From Shimia biformata (lineage in GTDB: Bacteria > Pseudomonadota > Alphaproteobacteria > Rhodobacterales > Rhodobacteraceae): a stretch of DNA of 64,000 nt. The stretch covers positions 49,679 to 113,678 of the forward strand of contig NZ_JAFEJK010000004.1 in NCBI RefSeq assembly GCF_016888515.1, given 5' to 3'. Positions 54,896 through 64,000 of the stretch are shown here, in pieces; the stretch's first letter is position 1; the number at the start of each line of letters is the position of its first letter. The position numbers were made by a program, and so were the translations under genes. The notes under the pieces were generated by a model, which worked only from the letters and a program-made list of their open reading frames with translations, made no database searches and was not told where the DNA came from.

Positions 54896-56776
54896 TCAGC
54901 CGGCAATCGGTGCGCGGTTGGCCTGAGGGCGGAACCCTTCGACCCGCGTCATCACCAGCTGGCGCAGCCGCTCGGTGTCGCAGTCTCGCAGGCACGCCTG
55001 AAGTTCTTTCAGCATGGCCGCGACCTCGATCTCGGAGAGCATGTTTTCTTCAGCTTGCAAGATCTTCGGGTGCGCCGTTCCGGTCATCTGGCCGCGGTCG
55101 ATCAAAAGCTCTTCGAACAGTTTTTCGCCGGGGCGCAGCCCGATGATCTTGATCGCAATGTCGCCCCTGCCGGTTTGCGGGTCTTTGACCGTACGACCGG
55201 CGAGTCGGATCATGCTGTGAGCAATGTCGATAATTTTCTGCGGTTCACCCATGTCCAGAACAAAGACGTCGCCGCCACGTGCATAGGCGCCTGCCAGCAA
55301 TACCAGCCGGACCGCCTCGGGGATAGTCATGAAGAAACGGGTGATTTCGCGATGGGTTACGGTGACCGGGCCGCCGGCCTCGATCTGTTTCTGAAACAGC
55401 GGCAGGACCGAGCCGGAGGATCCCAGCACGTTGCCGAAACGGACCATGGCAAACTTGGTCTTGTCGCTGCGGGTCTGAAGGTCCTGGATCACCAGCTCAG
55501 CCATGCGCTTGGTCGCGCCCATGATCGACGTCGGGCGCACGGCCTTGTCCGACGAAATCAGGATGAAGCGTTCAATCCCGGCGGCCAACGCGGCCTCGGC
55601 CACGACCCGTGTGCCAAGCACATTGTTCCGCGCGCCTTCCAGTTCGTTATGCTCAACAAGCGGCACGTGTTTGTAGGCCGCAGCGTGCAGAACGATGTCG
55701 ACCTTGCGGTCCTCGATGATGTGGCGCACCGTTTCGGCAATGGTCACCGAACCCAGTCGGGTCGTCAGGACGATGCCGGCTGCGCTTGCCAGTGGGCGCA
55801 ATTCCTGATCGATCTTGTAAAGGTTGAATTCGCTGCGCTCGAACAGCACGATTTCGGCGGGGTTGCAGTGGATCAGCTGTCGGCACAGCTCGGCTCCGAT
55901 CGAGCCCCCTGCGCCGGTTACCATGACCACACGTCCGGCAAATGACCGGGCCATTTCAGGCACATCCAGATCAACCGAGTCGCGGCCCAGAAGCTCACTT
56001 GGTGTCACGGTGCGAAGTGCCTTGGCTGCGCCATTGCCCGCCATCATGTCGACATATGACGGCAGGATCTGGACCTCGACACCAAGCGCGGTGAGGTCGG
56101 AAATCAGTTTCTTGCGGCGCAATTCCGGGATTTGCTGAATGGCCAGCAGTACGCGTTCAACCTGATGGCGCTGCAGGAGCTTTGGCAGGTCACGCGGCGA
56201 ATGCACCGGCAGACCGGCAACCATCAGGCCGCGCAGGTTCTGGTTGTCATCGACGAATGCTATTGGCCGGGCTTCGCGTGATTGTCGCAGCGCCGACGCC
56301 AGTTGGATTCCGGCCGCACCCGCCCCATAGATCACCACGTTCTGGCGGTCGGTGTGGTCCTGCGCGAGAAATCGCAGCACAAACAACCCGATGATCCGCA
56401 TCGCGACGGAGGACAGGAAGAACGAGTTGGCAAAAATCAGCGCCAGCGAAACCGGGTTCGATGTCCCAAGCACCAGCCCGACAGCAATTGCCAGCCCCAT
56501 CAGGCTCAACGCCAGAAGCCCGATCTGGGCCATCGCACGATTTTCGAATGCGTGCAGCCGGATTTGTGGGACGCGCAGAAGGTGTACAAGGACGGAACCG
56601 CCCAGGGTCATCACCGCAAGAAACAACCAGAACGTGCCGTCAATCGGTGGAAGTCCGCCGAAGCGCATCAGGTAGGCAAGCACAAGGCAAACGGGAATCA
56701 GAAGCGTATCTGCGACCAGGTAGATGGTGCGTTTCGTGGAACGTGGCAGATTTGGGAGTTCCGAAAGATTGAACAT
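54896..56776 (-). CDS. Membrane-anchored nucleotide-sugar epimerase/dehydratase (CapD/WbpM-like)
   Basis: 626 residues. Four membrane helices lie in residues 14-137, followed by a CoA-binding-like Rossmann domain (YGAGAAG near 150) and a large SDR domain with the NAD loop GAGGSIG at 288-294. The active site segment is SSDKAVRPTSIMGATKRMAE, in which Met replaces the usual SDR Tyr, as in UDP-GlcNAc 4,6-dehydratases such as PglF/WbpM. It would start synthesis of a deoxyaminosugar for surface polysaccharide. It is convergent with nosX and unrelated to denitrification. Confidence 0.9.
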   Translation of the reverse strand: MFNLSELPNLPRSTKRTIYLVADTLLIPVCLVLAYLMRFGGLPPIDGTFWLFLAVMTLGGSVLVHLLRVPQIRLHAFENRAMAQIGLLALSLMGLAIAVGLVLGTSNPVSLALIFANSFFLSSVAMRIIGLFVLRFLAQDHTDRQNVVIYGAGAAGIQLASALRQSREARPIAFVDDNQNLRGLMVAGLPVHSPRDLPKLLQRHQVERVLLAIQQIPELRRKKLISDLTALGVEVQILPSYVDMMAGNGAAKALRTVTPSELLGRDSVDLDVPEMARSFAGRVVMVTGAGGSIGAELCRQLIHCNPAEIVLFERSEFNLYKIDQELRPLASAAGIVLTTRLGSVTIAETVRHIIEDRKVDIVLHAAAYKHVPLVEHNELEGARNNVLGTRVVAEAALAAGIERFILISSDKAVRPTSIMGATKRMAELVIQDLQTRSDKTKFAMVRFGNVLGSSGSVLPLFQKQIEAGGPVTVTHREITRFFMTIPEAVRLVLLAGAYARGGDVFVLDMGEPQKIIDIAHSMIRLAGRTVKDPQTGRGDIAIKIIGLRPGEKLFEELLIDRGQMTGTAHPKILQAEENMLSEIEVAAMLKELQACLRDCDTERLRQLVMTRVEGFRPQANRAPIAG

Positions 56777-56881
56777 CTATGTCTCGTGCAATGCACCTTA
56801 GTATTCAACGAGACTATCGGATATTCGGCAACGCAGCAAGGAATAGAGTGTCGAACGCGTTGCCGAAGAAATCATATGGTC

Positions 56882-56912
56882 AAAAAAAGCGGGCGCGCAT
56901 GTTCGCGCGCCC
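56882..56912 (-). terminator. Terminator after pcaG
   Basis: On the minus strand GGGCGCGC-GAACAT-GCGCGCCC is followed by GCTTTTTTTG. It lies 72 bases beyond the pcaG stop. The rest of the gap 56777-56983 shows no gene. Confidence 0.85.
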
Positions 56913-56983
56913 GGCCGTTTCCTGCCAAGAACCCGGCGTCCGCTTACAGAAAATCGTTCGCAGGAAGTTTCCCGCCAAAGTTG

Positions 56984-57604
56984 TCAGATGTCGAAAAAGA
57001 CGGTCTCGCCGTCGCCCTGCAAACGGATATCAAAACGATAGACCGGAACCCCGTCGCGGTCTGACCGCGTTGCGATCAGTGTCTTGCGGCGTGTTTCCCA
57101 CTCGATCAGGTTGATCACCGGGTCCTTGGCGTTGGCTTCGGCTTCGTCGTCGAAATAGAGCCGGGTGTTGAGGCCGATATTGATGCCACGCGCAACGATC
57201 CACAGGTTGATATGCGGGGCCATCGGGCGACCGTCGCGGCCCATGACCGATCCCGGCTTGATGGTATCAAATCCCCATTCGCCGGTATCGAAATCGGTGA
57301 TGACGCGCCCCCATCCACGGAACCCCTCTTCGACGTCTCCGGGGTGTTCGGGGTGGGCATAGATGCCATCGGCATTGGCCTGCCATGCTTCCAGCAGCAC
57401 GTCCTTGACCGGGTTGCCTGTGCCGTCGATGACAATACCCTCAACGCGGATGCGCTCACCCTTGGCGTTGGGACCGGCGATGTCCCAACCCAGCTCCTGA
57501 CGATAGATATCAAAACCTGCCGCTCCGGGGGCAAGTCCGATGTGGACATAAGGCCCTGCGGTCTGGCTGGGGCTCTCTTTCAGATAGTCGAGTTTCTGGA
57601 CCAT
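56984..57604 (-). CDS. pcaG: Protocatechuate 3,4-dioxygenase alpha subunit
   Basis: 206 residues of the intradiol dioxygenase fold (SQTAGPYVHIG at the start; VLLEAWQANADGIYAHP; APHINLWIVARGIN). The alpha subunit contributes to the active-site cavity but does not carry the iron. It starts 2 bases after the pcaH stop. The enzyme cleaves protocatechuate to 3-carboxymuconate. Confidence 0.95.
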   Translation of the reverse strand: MVQKLDYLKESPSQTAGPYVHIGLAPGAAGFDIYRQELGWDIAGPNAKGERIRVEGIVIDGTGNPVKDVLLEAWQANADGIYAHPEHPGDVEEGFRGWGRVITDFDTGEWGFDTIKPGSVMGRDGRPMAPHINLWIVARGINIGLNTRLYFDDEAEANAKDPVINLIEWETRRKTLIATRSDRDGVPVYRFDIRLQGDGETVFFDI

Positions 57605-57606
57605 GT

Positions 57607-58380
<774 letters not shown>

Positions 58381-58776
58381 CTACCGCGTTTGCGGCCCTG
58401 TCTCGCGTTCCATTTCCGCATAGGTTTCCCGCGCGATCTTCAACGCCTGGTTCGCACGTGGAACCCCGGCATAGATCGCGACATGCTGGAAAGCCTCAAG
58501 CACATCCTGTTTGCTGGCCCCGGTACGGGCGGTGGCGCGGACGTGCATTGCGATCTCTTCGAAATTGCCAAGCGCGGCCAGCAGCGCTAGCGTCAGCATC
58601 GAGCGTTCCCGGTCACTGATCCCGTCCGACGCCCAGACGGTGCCCCAGGCACCTTCGGTGATCAGGGTCTGAAAAGGCTGGTCAAGGTCAGTCTTGACCG
58701 CCTCGGCGCGGTCGACATGCGCATCGCCAAGAATGCGGCGGCGCACGGCCATGCCTTTTTCGAAACGGTCACTCAT
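58381..58776 (-). CDS. pcaC: 4-Carboxymuconolactone decarboxylase
   Basis: 131 residues of the AhpD-like CMD family (GAWGTVWASDGISDRERSMLTLALLAALGN; EIAMHVRATARTGASKQDVLEA). It turns 4-carboxymuconolactone into the enol-lactone. It is a stand-alone PcaC, not a PcaCD fusion. The intermediate steps (pcaB, pcaD) are not encoded in this window. Confidence 0.93.
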   Translation of the reverse strand: MSDRFEKGMAVRRRILGDAHVDRAEAVKTDLDQPFQTLITEGAWGTVWASDGISDRERSMLTLALLAALGNFEEIAMHVRATARTGASKQDVLEAFQHVAIYAGVPRANQALKIARETYAEMERETGPQTR

Positions 58777-58802
58777 TGGTCTTCCTCTTGGTCAATCGCC
58801 GA

Positions 58803-61000
<2,198 letters not shown>

Positions 61001-61011
<11 letters not shown>

Positions 61012-61864
61012 CCCTGTGTTCGGTTTGCCCCCTGGCAATATCCGGTGCAGCAAAGACCAGCCCATTGCCGGGCTCGGCCGTCAGCACTTCGGGCGAAAGG
61101 TCAACCGCGGCAGTCGTGCAGAACAGGGTTGTGCCATCCGCTCCACCAAAGGCCGGACAAGAAGAGTGACGCCCGCCGATAGCGACCGCGCGCAGAAATG
61201 TGCCATCGGGCGCATAGGCCGCGACCCGGTTCGCCCCCCATTGCGCCAGCCACATGTTGCCATCCGCATCGACGACCGCGCCGTCAGGGAACAGCTTGTC
61301 CGCCTTCAAATCCAGATAGACCGACGGTTCTCCCATCGGCCAGCCGTCGCCGTCCAGCGCCTGACGCATCACCTGCTGCGTCAGCGTGTCGGTGAAATAG
61401 GCGGTCTTGCCATCCGGCGCGAATGAGATCGCGTTCGGGATCGAAATACCGGGGAACAACTGCCGCAGTTCGCCCTTGTAATAGCGATAGATCGCGCCGG
61501 CCTTCAGTTCGGCCTCGATCCCCATCGTGCCGATCCAGAATCCGCCCTGCGGGTCGGCCCGGCCATCGTTCGACCGTGTGACAGGATTGTCCGCTTCAAG
61601 ATCGACCAGCTTCTGGCGCGACCCGTCCGCGATCGAAAACCGCCACAACGCGGTTTCAGAGGCCAGGATCAGCGTGTCGGCATCAACCCAGCCCGCTGCC
61701 GAGACATATTCGTCAAAGGACCATTCGGCAGGGCCTTCTTCGGTCCGCGTCAACAGCTTCTTGCCAAGGATGTCGAACCAGAACAGTTGCCCGCGTTCGG
61801 GGTGCCAAAGCGGGCCTTCGCCCAGGGTGCAGCGGCGGTCGTCAAATACGGTCGCTTCGGTCAT
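61001..61864 (-). CDS. SMP-30/gluconolactonase family lactonase
   Basis: 287 residues, a six-bladed propeller with metal-site residues Glu16 (TLGEGPLW), Asn (TRSNDGRADPQGGFWIGTM) and Asp (LFPDGAVVDADGN). Family members hydrolyse sugar lactones. Grouped with KDPGal aldolase and KDGal kinase, the likely substrate is galactono-1,4- or 1,5-lactone. It overlaps the upstream aldolase stop by 4 bases. Confidence 0.87.
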
Positions 61865-62466
61865 TTCGTTGCCTCATCATAAGCTGTCACAATCTCTTTT
61901 GCCCGTGCGCTGACGTCAGCCACCGACAGGCCGGGCTTGTAAAGTGCCGAACCAATGCCAAACCCGTCCGCGCCCGCGGCGATCCACGTCGCGAAATTAT
62001 CGCTGCCCGCGCCACCAACTGCGTAGACCTCGGTCGTTTTGGGCAGCACAGCCCGCATCGCTTTCAATCCCTCGGGACCAGCCATTGTGCCGGGGAACAA
62101 TTTAAGACCTGTCGCCCCAGCTTTGAGCGCGGAAAAAGCCTCGGTCGGGGTAAACACCCCGGGCCAGCTTTGCAGCCCCAGCGCGGCCGTGTGGCCAATC
62201 ACTTCGGGATCGCAATTGGGCGACACGATAAGCCGCCCCCCGGCCGCGGCGACCTTGTCGACCTCAACGGTCGTTAGCACCGTGCCAGCGCCGATCAGTG
62301 CCATGGTACCAAACGACTGCGCCATGCGTTCGATCGAGGTGAACGGGTCAAGGGAATTCAGCGGCACTTCGATCCGATCGATTCCGGCTTCTATCAGGGC
62401 GGCTGCCATGGCGGGAGCTTCGTCCGGGGTCAGGCCACGCAAAATGGCGATCAGGGGGCGGCTCAT
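61861..62466 (-). CDS. dgoA: 2-Dehydro-3-deoxy-6-phosphogalactonate aldolase
   Basis: 201 residues, class I KDPG/KDPGal aldolase: Glu33 (RIEVPLNS) and Schiff-base Lys122 (TGLKLFPG). LNS after RIEVP is the KDPGal-type variant. It yields pyruvate and glyceraldehyde-3-phosphate. Overlaps dgoK by 4 bases. Confidence 0.92.
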   Translation of the reverse strand: MSRPLIAILRGLTPDEAPAMAAALIEAGIDRIEVPLNSLDPFTSIERMAQSFGTMALIGAGTVLTTVEVDKVAAAGGRLIVSPNCDPEVIGHTAALGLQSWPGVFTPTEAFSALKAGATGLKLFPGTMAGPEGLKAMRAVLPKTTEVYAVGGAGSDNFATWIAAGADGFGIGSALYKPGLSVADVSARAKEIVTAYDEATK

Positions 62467-63362
62467 TCGGTTTCCTTCAATCTGATATAGGCGGCGGTCA
62501 AACCGGCCAGGGTCATCCGGGCGACATCTTCGGTGCGGGTCGGCACGCCCTGTGCCTTCAGAGCCGCGCCATAGATCGGCGCGGTCGCACCGGAACCGAT
62601 CAGCGCCACCTGCTGACCCAGCCAGAAGGGACGGGCGGCGGACAGCTCTGCCCCGACCAGCAGGCCCGAGAGGGTGGCGCGTGCCACTTCCGCGCCCTGA
62701 CCATGCAGCAGGTCCTCGGCCCGCAGCGAAAACAGCCGCGCGGCGATGCGGTCAGGGTGGGACATGGCATCTGAAACCGCTGCAAGGAACGCGTCGTTGT
62801 CCCAGCCGTCACCCGTAACGGAATGGCGCAGCACCGATTGCGACGACAGAAGCGCAAACATCTCGCCTGTCATGAAGGTGCGAAAGCTGACAACCTCTCC
62901 CGCGCTGACATGCGCCCATTTGGTATGTGTCCCGGGCAGGCACAGCACGCCGTCCCAATTCGGGTTCTGCGCGATGAACCCCGCGATCTGGGTTTCCTCG
63001 CCACGCATCACATCCGCCGGGTTATCCTGGCGCAGACCCGGCAGGATATGCACCGAAATCCGTGGGTCCTGCGACACAGTAAAAATAGGGGGCAGCTCAG
63101 AGGGCTTGGTTGGCACGGCGGAGTAGGGAGCTTCCTGCCAGCCCTGACGCGCACCAACCATGCCGCAGCAGATCACATCGGTACCCCCATCTTTCAGCCA
63201 GCCACCGATCACCTCTAGCAGTGCCGGTTCGAATTCGTCCGGCGCAAGCCGTCCCATCCCCTTTGTAGAGTCGCCGGTTGCAAGAGGGGCGCCGTCCTGC
63301 ATGGCCCAGGCGCGCAGGTGGGATGTTCCCCAGTCGACGGCAATCCATTCAGCTTCGATCAT
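62463..63362 (-). CDS. dgoK: 2-Dehydro-3-deoxygalactonokinase
   Basis: 299 residues with the DgoK start WIAVDWGTSHLRAWAM and a LCLPGTHTKWAHV segment. It phosphorylates KDGal for the aldolase. ATG 63362 has GAGG upstream; ten extra residues in the same frame are less likely. First gene of the group; its promoter should lie in 63363-63650. No galactonate dehydratase or galactose dehydrogenase gene is nearby. Confidence 0.93.
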   Translation of the reverse strand: MIEAEWIAVDWGTSHLRAWAMQDGAPLATGDSTKGMGRLAPDEFEPALLEVIGGWLKDGGTDVICCGMVGARQGWQEAPYSAVPTKPSELPPIFTVSQDPRISVHILPGLRQDNPADVMRGEETQIAGFIAQNPNWDGVLCLPGTHTKWAHVSAGEVVSFRTFMTGEMFALLSSQSVLRHSVTGDGWDNDAFLAAVSDAMSHPDRIAARLFSLRAEDLLHGQGAEVARATLSGLLVGAELSAARPFWLGQQVALIGSGATAPIYGAALKAQGVPTRTEDVARMTLAGLTAAYIRLKETE

Positions 63363-63758
63363 GTCGTCCTCGGCATTGTTCAGGATGCGCATTTGGTATC
63401 GCTAACACCGCCAGCATCCAAGAAAGAATTGCCGCCAGGTCAAAAGCGGCCGCGAAAGCGTGGCCGTTTTTTGAGGCGATCGCATGCGGCGTCGACTCAA
63501 TACGCCGGTTATCCGGTGGCCGAGTCGCCCAACCTGTGGTGATTCACGTCCCTTCGAGTCGTTAAGGCGGCAAAAATTCGGTCGTGACGAGGGGCGACTC
63601 GTTCGATTGAGCTATCTGAAGGGGGTGAACCCCTAAGAGAACCTCAGGATACCGGATTTCTTGCAAAGCTACCCTCGATAAAAAGCGAATAAAACAAGGG
63701 CATTGCGGCGTTCGAATGGGCGAATGTGAAAAAAATCGCATTTCCGCGAAAAAACCGC

Positions 63759-63786
63759 TTGCAGCCGACAGCGGTAAACCTTAGAA
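63759..63786 (+). promoter_or_regulatory. Candidate rrn promoter
   Basis: TTGCAG (63759-63764) and TTAGAA (63781-63786) with a 16-base spacer, preceded by A/T-rich sequence that could act as an UP element, followed by CCCCCTTCACCGGCGCTGC, a pattern like other Rhodobacteraceae rrn start regions. Confidence 0.5.
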
Positions 63787-63924
63787 CCCCCTTCACCGGC
63801 GCTGCTGAGGCGGACGACGGCAAACACCTGACGGACGGAAGCGCTCCTGACGGTAAAAAATCTAGAGGTTAGATTGGGCGGGACGCACCATCAAGGTGGT
63901 GGTTCTGTTCGGTTTTGCTTCTTC

Positions 63925-63935
63925 GCTTTTTGACA
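63925..63935 (+). promoter_or_regulatory. boxA-like antitermination element
   Basis: GCTTTTTGACA resembles the E. coli boxA TGCTCTTTAACA and sits in the expected place within an rRNA leader. Confidence 0.45.
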
Positions 63936-64000
63936 TTGTTGAATATCTGAAGAGATATGTGGGCGGTTTGGTTTCGTTTTTCGACGGATCGACGTTTGCA

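Larger units (their letters stand above)
63363..64000 (+). promoter_or_regulatory. Upstream and leader region of a probable rRNA operon
   Basis: No coding frame is supported in these 638 bases. From 63700 the sequence becomes AT-rich, then has a promoter-like element and a long leader ending in ATCTGAAGAGATATGTGGGC near 63950, which I recognise as typical of the region before 16S rRNA in Rhodobacteraceae. The 16S gene itself is outside the window. 63493-63600 contains four GAGTCG/CGACTC copies of unknown meaning. Confidence 0.6.

Noticed and set aside
63610..63640. Small hairpin AGGGG-GTGAA-CCCCT that might be part of a tRNA
   Set aside because: The flanking bases do not form an acceptor stem or anticodon arm, so it is left as part of the rRNA upstream region.

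Overview
The window is GC-rich chromosomal DNA of an alphaproteobacterium, most likely a denitrifying member of the Rhodobacterales (Roseobacter/Paracoccus relatives). This rests on the nir gene order (nirS ... nirE-C-F-D/L-G-H-J-N, the Paracoccus arrangement), the nasT/nasS-nrt-nir-nas assimilatory operon, Rhodobacterales-like intergenic repeat motifs, and a sequence at the right edge that looks like the leader of a Rhodobacteraceae rRNA operon. Species assignment is inference.

Layout. 1-161: tail of a GGDEF protein. 163-8894: purine catabolism; a LysR regulator diverges from xdhA-xdhB-xdhC, followed by an NCS2-type permease and guanine deaminase, together a guanine -> xanthine -> urate route. 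8964-11718: an acyl-CoA synthetase and a class I aminotransferase. 11729-24787, minus strand: nitrate assimilation, read nasT-nasS-[leader with intrinsic terminator]-nrtA-nrtB-nrtCD fusion-nirB-nirD-nasA-cysG. NasS/NasT are a nitrate sensor and an ANTAR antiterminator. NrtABCD imports nitrate, NasA and NirBD reduce it to ammonium, and CysG makes the sirohaem for NirB.

24939-54815 is a full dissimilatory nitrite-to-N2 island. The minus-strand nir operon encodes cytochrome cd1 (nirS), an unusual NapC/NirT-ethylbenzene-dehydrogenase-like hexahaem fusion, a cupredoxin, and the haem d1 set nirE-C-F-DL-G-H-J-N, ending in a CbiX-like chelatase and a small membrane protein. The plus strand has nnrS and norCBQDEF. 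A Dnr/NnrR-type Crp-Fnr regulator with a DUF4202 partner is on the minus strand. A small Cys-rich protein and nosRZDFYLX follow on the plus strand. Four clear FNR/Dnr-like palindromes lie upstream of nirS, nnrS, norC and the dnr/nos divergence, with a weaker fifth before nirE, so one regulator could coordinate NO2- -> NO -> N2O -> N2. No dissimilatory nitrate reductase is present.

54896-56776: a membrane nucleotide-sugar epimerase/dehydratase for surface polysaccharide. 56984-61011: protocatechuate branch (pobA-pcaC-pcaH-pcaG with divergent pcaQ; pcaB and pcaD absent). 61001-63362: an SMP-30 lactonase, KDPGal aldolase and KDGal kinase (De Ley-Doudoroff galactose catabolism). 63363-64000: no gene, but a promoter-like element and a boxA-like sequence that suggest the 16S rRNA gene starts just beyond the window.

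Most calls come from recognisable motifs and gene order. Starts were chosen by ribosome-binding sites and overlaps. No database search was possible.
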